Shown: piece by piece, positions 12,145 through 20,750 of the stretch
Numbering within the stretch: position 1 is the stretch's first letter
How the letters are laid out: every line of letters begins with the position of its first letter
Origin: Leptospira fluminis
GTDB taxonomy: Bacteria; Spirochaetota; Leptospiria; Leptospirales; Leptospiraceae
NCBI RefSeq assembly: GCF_004771275.1
Contig: NZ_RQEV01000002.1
Coordinates: 1 to 64,000, forward strand
Direction of reading: 5' to 3'
DNA length: 64,000 nt
Program-made: the position numbers and the translations under genes
Notes under the pieces: model-generated
The model's input: the letters and a program-made list of their open reading frames with translations, nothing else
The model's database searches: none
Told to the model about the DNA's origin: nothing

Positions 12145-13134
12145 ATGTCCAAACAAACCCATCCCAAGGATGCGCTATTCGAAGGAGAGAAGCCCTTCCC
12201 CATCATTCCTGCATGCGAGCACTTTGCCGGCTCCGAAAAACTGATTACCAAAGCTCTGGAGCTACAGAATAAACTCGGCGGTCTCTTCGACATCACTATG
12301 GACTGCGAAGACGGAGCCCAAACCGGAAAAGAAAAAGAACACGCCGAGATGATCGTCCGCATCCAGAATTCCGAGCTCAACAAACACAATATGAGCGGGG
12401 TGAGAATTCACGATTATACCAACTCTTTCTGGAAACAGGACGTCGATATTATCGTTCCGGGTGCCGGAAACAAAATCGCATACATCACCATCCCTAAACC
12501 GACGAAAGCTTCCCAAGTGGAAGAAATGATCACCTATATCCAAGGCGCTGCGAAAAAAGCGGGAATCAAACGTGAAATTCCGATCCACGTACTGATCGAA
12601 ACTCACGGAGCTTTGGCGGACGTGGAAAAAATCGCAGCTCTTCCTTGGATGCAAGTTGTGGATTTCGGTTTGATGGACTTTATCTCCGGTCACCACGGAG
12701 CAATCCCGGCGTCCTGTATGAAAAGCCCGGGACAATTCGATCACGAATTATTAAGAAGAGCAAAAGCAAGCTGTGTTGCTGCAGCTCTGGCTCATGGAGT
12801 GATTCCCGCTCATAACGTAACTTTGGATTTGAAAAACCAATACCAAACTTACAAAGACGCAAAAAGAGCTCATGACGAGTTCGGATTCCTTCGTATGTGG
12901 TCCATCTATCCGACACAAATCCAAGCGATCTTGGATGCAATGTCTCCGGATTATAGCGAAGTTCAAACTTCCGCAGCGATCCTTGTCAAAGCACAAGATG
13001 CGGAATGGGGACCGATCCAGCATGACGGAGATCTTCACGACAGAGCGACTTACCGTTATTTCTGGGAAGTTCTCCAAAAAGCGAAGATCACCGGAATCGC
13101 AATCCCGGAAGAGGCCGCAAAAAGATTCTTCTAA
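12145..13134 (+). CDS. HpcH/HpaI aldolase / CitE-like lyase
   Basis: A 329-residue TIM-barrel protein of the citrate lyase beta-subunit/malyl-CoA lyase superfamily. Visible family features are MDCEDGAQTG near residues 52-61 (metal and substrate region), VRIHDYT, a PKPTKASQVEEM stretch, VLIETHGALADV (metal-binding Glu) and SGHHGAIPAS. Relatives cleave or form beta-hydroxyacyl-CoA thioesters such as malyl-CoA or citramalyl-CoA. No CitD or CitF partner is nearby, so a CoA-thioester lyase role is inferred rather than citrate lyase. The ATG follows AAAGG with good spacing. An intrinsic terminator lies 23 bp after the stop. Confidence 0.83.
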   Translation: MSKQTHPKDALFEGEKPFPIIPACEHFAGSEKLITKALELQNKLGGLFDITMDCEDGAQTGKEKEHAEMIVRIQNSELNKHNMSGVRIHDYTNSFWKQDVDIIVPGAGNKIAYITIPKPTKASQVEEMITYIQGAAKKAGIKREIPIHVLIETHGALADVEKIAALPWMQVVDFGLMDFISGHHGAIPASCMKSPGQFDHELLRRAKASCVAAALAHGVIPAHNVTLDLKNQYQTYKDAKRAHDEFGFLRMWSIYPTQIQAILDAMSPDYSEVQTSAAILVKAQDAEWGPIQHDGDLHDRATYRYFWEVLQKAKITGIAIPEEAAKRFF

Positions 13135-13157
13135 TTCGAAAGGGAGTATCATTTCGG

Positions 13158-13188
13158 AAAAGCCGCAGGTAAAATTGCGGCTTTTTTT
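13158..13188 (+). terminator. Intrinsic terminator after the CitE-like gene
   Basis: AAAAGCCGCA, loop GGTAAAAT, TGCGGCTTTTTTT: a GC stem with a strong U-tract starting 23 bp after the stop. Confidence 0.9.
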
Positions 13189-13191
13189 ATT

Positions 13192-13232
13192 CCCCACCCT
13201 GCTTTGGGTGGGGGCCGGTGCGGTGGTACCCG
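13192..13232. repeat. 41-bp hairpin repeat, copy 2
   Basis: Second copy of the element at 1589-1629, identical in 40 of 41 positions (loop TGCTTT instead of TGCTCT). The stem is CCCCACCC/GGGTGGGG and the tail GCCGGTGCGGTGGTACCCG is exact. It sits just beyond the terminator of the CitE-like gene, in the same orientation as copy 1 and again directly downstream of a plus-strand gene. Confidence 0.85.
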
Positions 13233-13439
13233 TTCCGCCCCACCCTCGATCCGCAAGCAAGCCGTTAGCACAAAATTTTAAATTCGGCAAGTGATTTTAC
13301 TCGCCCCTTTTTCTGCAGGAGCTCCCCTAAAGAAAAGACCGTTTTCCACCGGACTACGGAAGAGGATTTCCGGCAAATCACAAACTTACCGGCACTCCTC
13401 GAATCTCTTTTGATTTAGGTTGGAACTGCGAATCTTATT

Positions 13440-13880
13440 TTATTTATTGAACCGATCGTTCAACTTTCCGATCAGCTCGGAGAGACTACGTTCCATATAA
13501 TCCCATGCCTTTTTGCTCATCGGCTCCAGCGGCATTTTTTTTTGGAGTTGCTTGAAGCGATCGAAGGATTCTCTAGCAAAATCCAGAAATCGCCTGGGAG
13601 TGATTCCTAACCGGTCGAATTGCGCCTCGTTTGCATTGAATAGCTCGGCGACTCTTTCCCGATACTCTCCTTCCAAAAAGTAAAAACGAAGATCCGACAT
13701 GGACTCATCCATCGTTTTGTAGATTTTGGAACCGGGACCGTCCTCTTTCTTAACGGGTGCGGGGGGATCGGGCCTGACTACGATGACGCTTTTTGACTTT
13801 TCTTGTTCTTTTTTTGCGAGTTTCTGAAATTTCTCCCGTTTCAGAACCTCGTTCAGAGTCGTTTTCTTCTTTTCCGCCAA
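13440..13880 (-). CDS. Hypothetical charged protein
   Basis: A 146-residue soluble protein without a signal peptide. The N-terminal 40 residues are lysine-rich and probably disordered (KKKTTLNEVLKREKFQKLAKKEQ), then a Pro-rich hinge (VRPDPPAPVKKEDGPG), then a helical C-terminal domain of about 95 residues beginning SKIYKTMDESMSDLRFYFLEG. No family was recognised; it is probably genus-specific. The start is TTG at 13880 with AAAGGG upstream; no ATG lies near enough to replace it. It is downstream of, and in the same direction as, the rhomboid gene (140-bp gap). Confidence 0.65.
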   Translation of the reverse strand: MAEKKKTTLNEVLKREKFQKLAKKEQEKSKSVIVVRPDPPAPVKKEDGPGSKIYKTMDESMSDLRFYFLEGEYRERVAELFNANEAQFDRLGITPRRFLDFARESFDRFKQLQKKMPLEPMSKKAWDYMERSLSELIGKLNDRFNK

Positions 13881-14020
13881 TGGTTTCGGACCCTTTTACG
13901 TTCTATGCATCGAGGACTCGATTCGAAACTAGCATATAAACTCGGAAAATTTGTGTCCAGTAGTTTACGCCGCTTTTTAGATCGGAGGATAAGATCGATC
14001 CGTACTCTTCGCACGATATT

Positions 14021-15025
14021 TTAGACGAGAGGATCTTTTTCTCCTAACTTCCGGAGTTCGCAATTTTGCAGCCAATCGCATCGTAAACAAATCGGATCCT
14101 CCGGATTGTAGGTCGGCGGGGGACAAAGATTCGTATCCTTAGCTTGGATAGGAAATAGAAACTTCTTTTTTTCTTCCTTCGTGGCCAACGACCCGAGAGT
14201 TGCGAGAAGGTCCTTGTTTTTCCGGATTTGAATTTCGAAGGAATCCTCCAAGGATTCCGTCTTTGTTGGGAGCACCCGCCTTCCCCGTTTTAGAAACATA
14301 GGTCCTTTAAAAGGTTTTCCCCAATGAGAAAGCAACTTCCATCCGAGGAATCCGAAAACAGTGCCCCCCAAATGACCAGAATTACTCATCATTCCAAAAA
14401 AGGATTGGTGACCTTCGTTTTGTCGGTATTGCAGAAAGGTAAAAAGGTCGTAAGCAAAACCGACCCCTACCAAAACCCAAGGGGCATATTTCGCACGCAC
14501 GGGGGGAAAGACGAATCTCGCATCCGGAAAAATCAGACCGAACACCGCCAAAATTCCGAACACGCCCGCGCTGGCACCGATGGTGACCGTATGATAGCTA
14601 TCCCAAGCGCTGTATTCCGGAACCAAGCCGGAGACATGACCGATATAAGCGAAAAGAAGAATAAAGATCCCGCCTCCGAGTTGGGACAACAGGTAAATGC
14701 TAAAAAATTTCCATTCGCCTACATAACGACACACCCAGAAACCGAGAGTGTACAGACCGAACATATTCATTCCTATGTGAAGGAAGGGCATAAAGAATCC
14801 CTCTCCGACCACATGCAGAAAACCGTAGGTGAACACCTGCCAGACCATTCCTTTTTCCACGAGCAAACTAGGATTCAGACCGAAAAAGTAGGTTAAAATT
14901 CCGCTCCCGGGCTCCAACATCAGTAAGACCCAAACGAGAAGATTTACGATGAGGATGAGATTCAGCGGATGGAATATGGAAAATCCGAACAGCTTCAGAC
15001 TAAACCCGGAATTTCTCTTTGCCAT
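14021..15025 (-). CDS. Rhomboid-family intramembrane serine protease
   Basis: A 334-residue membrane protein with about six transmembrane helices in residues 15-240. The catalytic dyad is visible: S152 in G150-A-S-A-G154, and H218 in NSGHLGGTVFGFLGW. The HIGMNMFGLYTLG segment corresponds to the family helix-2 region that supplies the oxyanion hole. A cytoplasmic tail of about 100 residues ends with a cysteine pattern, CPPPTYNPEDPICLRCDWLQNC, which resembles a small metal or disulfide site and is unusual for rhomboids. Substrates are unknown. It is divergent from mtnA; the ATG has no clear ribosome site. Confidence 0.9.
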   Translation of the reverse strand: MAKRNSGFSLKLFGFSIFHPLNLILIVNLLVWVLLMLEPGSGILTYFFGLNPSLLVEKGMVWQVFTYGFLHVVGEGFFMPFLHIGMNMFGLYTLGFWVCRYVGEWKFFSIYLLSQLGGGIFILLFAYIGHVSGLVPEYSAWDSYHTVTIGASAGVFGILAVFGLIFPDARFVFPPVRAKYAPWVLVGVGFAYDLFTFLQYRQNEGHQSFFGMMSNSGHLGGTVFGFLGWKLLSHWGKPFKGPMFLKRGRRVLPTKTESLEDSFEIQIRKNKDLLATLGSLATKEEKKKFLFPIQAKDTNLCPPPTYNPEDPICLRCDWLQNCELRKLGEKDPLV

Positions 15026-15070
15026 TCAACAAGGATTCAGGGAACTGGTAGTGGAGTCAAGTAGGCAAAG

Positions 15071-15122
15071 CCGGGGCTGATCGCCCCGGTTCGTCCTCAT
15101 CCCTTTGGGAGAAGGGGATGAT
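15071..15122. repeat. Two consecutive hairpins upstream of mtnA
   Basis: Hairpin 1 is CCGGGGC, loop TGATC, GCCCCGG (15071-15089). Hairpin 2 is TCATCCC, an 11-base loop, GGGATGA (about 15098-15122). They lie between the divergent rhomboid and mtnA genes, in the probable 5' leader of mtnA. They match no riboswitch recognised here and lack a U-tract. Confidence 0.6.
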
Positions 15123-15186
15123 TTCAATCACACTGTAATGATCGTAGGAAAGGAGGGTCCTCTTTAGTATTTGGGGGCAAAAAAAG

Positions 15187-16275
15187 TTGGAAAAGCAGAA
15201 TTTACGTCCGATTTTTTGGGAGGGAGAAGCTCTTCGTCTGTTGGACCAACGACTGATTCCCGGAAAAAAAGAATGGTTCCTCGCGTCGAACGCGAAGGAC
15301 GTCATTTTTGCGATTCGTGAAATGATCGTCAGAGGAGCTCCCGCGATCGCCATCACCGGATTATTCGGAGCCGTTCTGGAGCTCAAAAAGGTCGGATCCA
15401 AACCTTCCTACGCCGAATTCGAATCCTTGCTTTCGCGCATCCTGGAATCTAGACCTACCGCGGTGAATTTACGCACTGCCTTGGAAGAACTGAAATCCCT
15501 CTTTCCGTTGCACTCTTACGATTCCTTACCCTTTCCCGAAATGAAACGCAAAGCGGAAGAATTTGCCGTCGCCACTTACGAGGAAGACATTCGAAATAAC
15601 ATGACCCTCGCGGAACACGGACTCTCCCTTTTTTCGAAAACGGATCGCAAATTGCGGATCCTGACTCATTGCAATACCGGCGCCTTGGCTACCGCGGGAC
15701 ACGGAACCGCATTGGGAGTGATCCGTTCCCTCCATAAGGCGGGTTTCGACTTAACCGTATATGCGGACGAAACAAGACCCTATCTCCAAGGAGCCCGATT
15801 GACCGCCTGGGAATTGAAAGAGGAAGGAATCGAATCCTATCTGATCACGGACAGCATGGCCGGCTGGGCAATGGCTACGCAAAAGATAGACGCAGTGATC
15901 GTAGGAGTGGACCGAGTTGCTGCAAACGGGGATTCCGCCAACAAAATCGGCACCTATCCTCTAGCCATAGTGGCAAAGTATCACGGAGTCCCGTTTTACA
16001 TCGCAGCTACGGAAAAGAGTTTTGATTTTCGGATTCCTTCCGGCAAAGAAATTCCGATAGAGATGAGAACCCAAGACGAAGTCACCAGATTCAGTTTCTT
16101 AAAAAAAGCGGACGGAACGCCCGTGCTGGAAGAGGGAATGATCGCGCCGGTGGACGTAAAAGCATTGAACCCGTCCTTCGACGTGACTCCGGCGGATTTG
16201 ATCACAGCGTTTATTACGGAAAGAGGGATCGTAAAACCGCAGGATATCCGATCGGTATTCGGCTTACGCCTCTGA
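15187..16275 (+). CDS. mtnA: Methylthioribose-1-phosphate isomerase
   Basis: Methionine-salvage enzyme converting 5-methylthioribose-1-phosphate to the ribulose-1-phosphate form. It has 362 residues, the usual length. Family landmarks: VRGAPAIAITGLFGA, LTHCNTGALATAGHGTALG with catalytic C162, DSMAGWAM, and VGVDRVAANGDSANKIGTY with catalytic D242. The related eIF2B-like proteins lack this Cys/Asp pair, so MtnA is preferred. The start is TTG at 15187; no ATG is available before the conserved IFWEGEALRLLDQR. The upstream leader contains two hairpins. It is convergent with the DUF342 gene 18 bp away. No other salvage gene is in the window. Confidence 0.93.
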   Translation: MEKQNLRPIFWEGEALRLLDQRLIPGKKEWFLASNAKDVIFAIREMIVRGAPAIAITGLFGAVLELKKVGSKPSYAEFESLLSRILESRPTAVNLRTALEELKSLFPLHSYDSLPFPEMKRKAEEFAVATYEEDIRNNMTLAEHGLSLFSKTDRKLRILTHCNTGALATAGHGTALGVIRSLHKAGFDLTVYADETRPYLQGARLTAWELKEEGIESYLITDSMAGWAMATQKIDAVIVGVDRVAANGDSANKIGTYPLAIVAKYHGVPFYIAATEKSFDFRIPSGKEIPIEMRTQDEVTRFSFLKKADGTPVLEEGMIAPVDVKALNPSFDVTPADLITAFITERGIVKPQDIRSVFGLRL

Positions 16276-16293
16276 TCGGAATTTTCTTTCTTC

Positions 16294-17784
16294 CTATTTT
16301 TGGGGTTTTACCGCGACCATCGCGGCCTTGTCCTGCCCCGGGTGGAAGCGCATCATGAATGCTGATTGGAATTTCTCCACCTTTTCGATCTGCCTTCTGT
16401 ATTTGATAACGCCTCCCTTGTATGCCCCTTTTCGGACTACGAGTTGCACTTCCCCGGGATGAAATCTAGCGGCTTTTAAGGCCTCTACTTTGTTTTTTAA
16501 CGCTTCGATAAATCGGCTTTTCTCGTTATACTCCGCAAAGACTTTACGATAACCTTCTTTTTTCTCCTCGGGAATTTGGCCCCTGGATCTCTGGACCAGT
16601 TGCTTGATCTGCTGGATCTTGGGGAGAACCTTCTCCATCTCCTTTTCCGCGGAGTGAAGTCTTTTCGTCAATTCTTCGAAGGCACGATCGTTTCTATAAT
16701 GAAATCCTAATTCTACTACCGTATCCAATTCCGCCTGGGAGCCCAAATGTCCACAGACCAATCCGGTAAAAGCGGTCACGGTCGAGGATACTAGGTTCGA
16801 GTTCGCCCCGTTCAAGGCGACGGTACCGAGGCAAAAGATTTTCGAGTTCAGAACGAACCCTTCCACCACCAGATCCCCGTCCACTTCTATCTCCGCGTTT
16901 TCGATGAACTTCGCGGAAAGATGGCCCCCGACTTTGATTACGTTCTTGCCGTCACCTTTGATTCCGCCGCTCACTTCCAGATCTCTTCCGACGGAGAGCT
17001 CGGAAGATTCCACGTTTCCTTTTACGATCAGACTTCCGTTTGTGGTTACGGAAGCGCCCGGCTCGATATCTCCCTTGACCACGACATTACCGTCGTAGTT
17101 GACGTTCCCGGTTCCGAGGCCTACGTTGGAATCGATCTGCAATTCCTGGGAAACGGTTACGGAAGTTTCCGTAGAAAAAATAGCGCCGTTGGTGGTTGAA
17201 AAATATTCCCGCAACTCTTTGCCGTCCACCAATCCGGTTCTTTCCTGGACGTTCTTACCTATCGTAAGTTTCGGACGTTTGATTGAGGGCGGCGCGATGG
17301 GTTTTCCGAAGACGTCTACTCCCTGCTTTCCGGGAATCCCTTCGAAAAGGCTCGCCAGCTTTTCCCCTTCCTTTACATAAATATAACGTTCGATATTTCT
17401 GAAATCCGCTTTTCCGTCCTCTCCGATCTTTACGCGTTGGGCTTGAGGATGGTAGAACTTGAGCCAGCCGTCCTCTCCTTTCATTGCGGGGACTCCCGCT
17501 GCAATCGGGAACGTGACGGGAGAAAAATTCATTTTGGAAGTGGCTTCCGCGAGTTGCTTGAGTACTTGGTAGATTTTGTCGTTCAAAACCCTTTCCTGGG
17601 AAATGTCTCTGCCGTGCAAAAACTCCAGGATGACTCCGGTAGATAAGGCCCGCCCTCTGATCATCCCCGGACGGATCGTAAGCTCCGCGGATAAAGCATC
17701 ATTGGCCACCTTTAGGGTGAATACGCTTTCCCAGCTGGTATCTTGTTCAGGCAACCCTGACTTTTGTTCAGTACTCACTGCCAT
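16294..17784 (-). CDS. FapA-type DUF342 domain protein
   Basis: A 496-residue cytoplasmic protein of the FapA (flagellar assembly protein A / DUF342) family. The N-terminal domain is followed by a right-handed beta-helix of short repeats: NVNYDGNVVVKGDIEPGASVTTNGSL with onward repeats VKGNVESSELSVGRDLEVSGGI and IEVDGDLVVEGF. A coiled-coil of about 110 residues follows (RLHSAEKEMEKVLPKIQQIKQLV). In Vibrio the homologue affects polar flagellum assembly; in spirochaetes, which keep flagella in the periplasm, the role is not established. The start ATG follows AAGGTAGA. The 247-bp upstream region should hold its promoter. Confidence 0.85.
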   Translation of the reverse strand: MAVSTEQKSGLPEQDTSWESVFTLKVANDALSAELTIRPGMIRGRALSTGVILEFLHGRDISQERVLNDKIYQVLKQLAEATSKMNFSPVTFPIAAGVPAMKGEDGWLKFYHPQAQRVKIGEDGKADFRNIERYIYVKEGEKLASLFEGIPGKQGVDVFGKPIAPPSIKRPKLTIGKNVQERTGLVDGKELREYFSTTNGAIFSTETSVTVSQELQIDSNVGLGTGNVNYDGNVVVKGDIEPGASVTTNGSLIVKGNVESSELSVGRDLEVSGGIKGDGKNVIKVGGHLSAKFIENAEIEVDGDLVVEGFVLNSKIFCLGTVALNGANSNLVSSTVTAFTGLVCGHLGSQAELDTVVELGFHYRNDRAFEELTKRLHSAEKEMEKVLPKIQQIKQLVQRSRGQIPEEKKEGYRKVFAEYNEKSRFIEALKNKVEALKAARFHPGEVQLVVRKGAYKGGVIKYRRQIEKVEKFQSAFMMRFHPGQDKAAMVAVKPQK

Positions 17785-18031
17785 TCTACCTTACTAACAA
17801 TCGAGCCCCGGCCTCTGTTGCTTCGTTTTTTCGAAACAACACTAAGTTAACAAGTTTCTGACTTTTCGATTCTTAGTTCTTTTTTTCGCGTCGACAAGGG
17901 GAACCACCGACCACTGTCGAAGTCTCACATGCCTCCTTATATTCGTCGACTAACAAACGGTCCGACTCGAGGTATTTTAGGACGAAACTAGTAACTTACT
18001 TGACGGATAATTTCGTACAAAACCGCATCGA

Positions 18032-19060
18032 TTACGCAAAATCCGACGCCTTTTCGAGAAAATATCCCCAGATCCGCGCCAAAGGAAGAATCTCGGGGAT
18101 TTGGGTGTAGAACGGCAAATGATCGCCGTGGGTCAACAATTTCGAGCTCAGATGGTTGGAGTCGATTTTCCGTTCTCGCAAAGCGGAATATAAGGTTTCG
18201 GATTCGGTAGGTGGTATTACGGGATCGTCCGCGCCGTGCAACAAAGCGATCGGAGTCCGCCAGGAATCGACGACTCCCCTGGGCGAATTTTCCCGAATGA
18301 AATTCCGGGGAAGTTGGTTCAAAATCTCTTCGGAGAGTTCGGCGCGAAACGAGGGGTCACCCACGTTTCTCACGAATTCTTTTTCCTTTTCCGAAAGGTC
18401 CGAAACCAATTTCGAGGAGACGACCGCGTCTCCGGTCCGTTGCAAGCCAGCATCCAAAGAGGATTCCAGATAAAACCGTTTTAAACCCGTAAGTTCCGGA
18501 CGGATCTTGTCGACGTAATTGTACAATACCACAAAAACCGCATATGGATCCCTCTCGAAATTCGAAACCACGTACGGGAGCGTCGTTCCGAAATCGAAGT
18601 AAGTACCTACGAGCAAGGTTGCGGCCAGCCTCGACTGATCCTCCTCCTGTGCTAGCGCGACCATTCCCATCCCCGCGGAAAAGCTCGCGGAGAGAAAAGA
18701 GACAGGCTTTTCTTCCCGTTTTCCGACGATCCGAAAAACGGACCGAATCTTTGCGACGGTTTCGTCGGTGATCTGAAGATTTTTCACTTCCGTCAATTCG
18801 GGAAGATACACGTTGAACCCTGTATTTCTCAGGTGGGTCGCCAGCACCAAAATTCTATTGTCCTCGATTCCCTTGGCGCTCATTCCGTGCTGCAGATAGA
18901 TCACCGGAGCGTCATCTGACGAACCGAAAATTTTCGTTCGTATCGGGACTCCCGTTTCCGACTCCAATTCGACTTCGCGAATCGTAGGCACGGGGGAATC
19001 TCGAAATCCCGCATAACGTAATAAAAATGGAAACCCGGTAAATACGGTGCCGTCGATCAT
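18032..19060 (-). CDS. Alpha/beta-hydrolase fold protein
   Basis: A 342-residue hydrolase without a signal peptide. The oxyanion region is YLQHGMSAKG, the nucleophile elbow is S126-F-S128-A-G130 (a serine replaces the first glycine of GxSxG), the acid is D278 or D279 in LLHGADDPVIP, and the histidine is H311 or H314 in LTHGDHLPF. It therefore has a full Ser-Asp-His triad and resembles esterases or lysophospholipase-like enzymes. The substrate is unknown. It lies 37 bp downstream of the CheX-like gene in the same direction, so co-transcription is likely but a functional link is not evident. Confidence 0.8.
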   Translation of the reverse strand: MIDGTVFTGFPFLLRYAGFRDSPVPTIREVELESETGVPIRTKIFGSSDDAPVIYLQHGMSAKGIEDNRILVLATHLRNTGFNVYLPELTEVKNLQITDETVAKIRSVFRIVGKREEKPVSFLSASFSAGMGMVALAQEEDQSRLAATLLVGTYFDFGTTLPYVVSNFERDPYAVFVVLYNYVDKIRPELTGLKRFYLESSLDAGLQRTGDAVVSSKLVSDLSEKEKEFVRNVGDPSFRAELSEEILNQLPRNFIRENSPRGVVDSWRTPIALLHGADDPVIPPTESETLYSALRERKIDSNHLSSKLLTHGDHLPFYTQIPEILPLARIWGYFLEKASDFA

Positions 19061-19097
19061 TTCGATTTTGGATAAGGTTTCGCGAATCCGGAAAGAT

Positions 19098-19610
19098 TCA
19101 ATATTTCCTCATAAGCAAAACCAGATAGATTCTGCCCAGATATTGTTTTGCGATTTCGTCCTTTAAAAAATATATCAATATGTATTGTCTATATTGTTCG
19201 GAATCTATCGGAACGAGTTTATGGTTCAGATTCTCCGGAGGAGATACTTCCATTTCGAATCTTCCCGATTTCATTTCGGATATCAACTCCGCGCAGATTT
19301 GGTTCGCGAATTCGAGCATGATGGAGGCGGCATGACTTCGTATCGTAGGGTCTATATGGAAGGATTTGGCTATCTTCGGAAGCAATTTCAGCTTCGTATA
19401 TCCGTCCATAGCGAGAAATAACTTTCCTTCCGCCTCTCCCTTGAATTCCACACAGGTACAGTTTTCGTAACATAGCCCTTCGTTCTTCGAAGGACCGAAC
19501 GCTTCCCTTACCGCATGCACTCCCAAACTCTTGTCGATGAATTCGGGAAAAATCTGCGAAACGGTCAATATGAACTTTTCGTCGAGGAGAGGATCTATAT
19601 TTACAGACAT
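19098..19610 (-). CDS. CheX/CheC-like phosphatase domain protein
   Basis: A 170-residue protein with a CheX-type domain. The family active-site pattern [D/S]xxxExxN is present as S96-I-M-L-E100-F-A-N103, preceded by the typical GKLFLAMDGYTKLKLLPKIAKSF and followed by EMEVSPPENL. CheX and CheC remove phosphate from CheY, so this may act on a response regulator. The ATG at 19610 is chosen over a TTG at 19673: it overlaps the upstream stop by 10 bp in normal operon style, whereas the TTG would overlap by 73 bp. It sits directly behind the gene with the degenerate GGDEF domain, which suggests joint signalling. Confidence 0.78.
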   Translation of the reverse strand: MSVNIDPLLDEKFILTVSQIFPEFIDKSLGVHAVREAFGPSKNEGLCYENCTCVEFKGEAEGKLFLAMDGYTKLKLLPKIAKSFHIDPTIRSHAASIMLEFANQICAELISEMKSGRFEMEVSPPENLNHKLVPIDSEQYRQYILIYFLKDEIAKQYLGRIYLVLLMRKY

Positions 19611-20683
19611 ACGAATCGGTTCGGTCCTTCTTCCAAAGATAGATACAACGCTTCCCTTGCCTTCGGTTCCCAATCCTTATCGTCTTTCCTTACACGGACC
19701 GCTGCGCCCACATTCAGCGTACGCTCGGGAGAACCTAAAAATTCCATCAGGGAAGGAAGAGACTTCTGCAAAGAGATCCAGTCGGAAGTGGACAAAAACG
19801 AAGCCGCCCGATTTCCGCGGATTCGATAGAGAAGGACGGAATCGTGGAATTTCTCCGACCACCATCGCCCGAAACTTTTCAATAGGACGGAACGTTCGTC
19901 GATCGAAGCGAACTCCAAGAATAGTAAGATTTTAGGTTCTTCTCCTTCCTTCTTTTCCTTTTCCAAGGCGTTGCAAAATGCCAAATAGGATCCCCATCCG
20001 GTTTCGGAATCCTCCGTCTTCGAGGAAAGTGCCAGAACTTCCGCAAAAGAGTGTATTCTCCTGGATATCTCTTTCTCACCCGATTCCCCGCAATCTTCCA
20101 GACCGTTACACACGACCTTTCCCATCTCGGAACCTTCCCATTCCAAAACCCAGGTTAATCCGTTCGACTCTTCCCCCACCGGTTCCGGAAATCCTTCGGA
20201 AACGACGATGAGGCTTCTCTGTTTGGATGCGCAATGACTCAACTTTCCGTACTGGGAGAACAATTGAACCTCCCAATTTCCGTATGCGGAAAGGGAATCC
20301 AAAAAATCCCGGATGGATTCGTAGATTTTTCCCTTTACCGGCAAATGAAAATAACTTCTTGGGGCAAGGTCCGAAACCGTTTCGATTTCGGAGGAGTGCT
20401 TCGGGAGAAAAGAAACGGAACTCGGATCCGCGGTTTTTTTCTCCGGAGAGTTTGGAGGTTCGGCGGAATTGGAAGAAGGTTCCGACATTTCCTCGGAAAA
20501 AACTTCCTTAGGGACTTCGGAAGATTCCGACTTACGTTCCAAATGGGTCACCACTGCGAACCCGAACAATGCAAGAAGCGCAAAAGATACGCTTCCCAGA
20601 GCAAGGATTTGCCCGTCCATCCAAACCGAAGGCTGTTCTGCGAAGCCGGGAAAAATAAGAAAAAAATCCCTGAAAAATTGCAT
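19601..20683 (-). CDS. Membrane protein with degenerate GGDEF-like domain
   Basis: A 360-residue protein: one membrane segment near residue 30 (ILALGSVSFALLALFGFAVV), a Ser/Glu/Pro-rich linker, a middle domain that could be GAF-like, and a C-terminal region of about 110 residues that follows the GGDEF plan. KILLFLEFASID replaces the metal-binding strand, DSVLLYRIRGNRAASFLS replaces R-GGDEF, LNVGAAVRV matches the VSIGVA strand and AREALYLSLEEGPNRFV matches ADxALYxAKxxGRNRV. The signature GGDEF is absent (RIRGNR), so cyclase activity is not expected. The assignment is by pattern only. The ATG at 20683 has a clear GGAG site; a longer form from 20752 would run into the divergent gene. Confidence 0.6.
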   Translation of the reverse strand: MQFFRDFFLIFPGFAEQPSVWMDGQILALGSVSFALLALFGFAVVTHLERKSESSEVPKEVFSEEMSEPSSNSAEPPNSPEKKTADPSSVSFLPKHSSEIETVSDLAPRSYFHLPVKGKIYESIRDFLDSLSAYGNWEVQLFSQYGKLSHCASKQRSLIVVSEGFPEPVGEESNGLTWVLEWEGSEMGKVVCNGLEDCGESGEKEISRRIHSFAEVLALSSKTEDSETGWGSYLAFCNALEKEKKEGEEPKILLFLEFASIDERSVLLKSFGRWWSEKFHDSVLLYRIRGNRAASFLSTSDWISLQKSLPSLMEFLGSPERTLNVGAAVRVRKDDKDWEPKAREALYLSLEEGPNRFVCL

Positions 20684-20750
20684 TTTATCGGACTCCGTTC
20701 CGTTACTATATGTAACGGGCGGATTTCTCCCCGGCTCAAACGATTTTTCC

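Larger units (their letters stand above)
13135..13439. other. 305-bp intergenic region with terminator and hairpin repeat
   Basis: Spacer between the convergent CitE-like gene and a small hypothetical gene. It contains the terminator at 13158-13188 and repeat copy 2 at 13192-13232; a partial GCCCCACCC echo follows at about 13237. The remaining bases to 13439 show no gene. Confidence 0.7.

Noticed and set aside
17842..17928. 28-codon GTG frame with an AAGGAGG upstream
   Set aside because: The spacer is only three bases, the product has no recognisable feature and no conservation can be judged.
19098..19673. CheX-like gene starting with TTG at 19673
   Set aside because: It would overlap the upstream gene by 73 bp; ATG at 19610 fits better.
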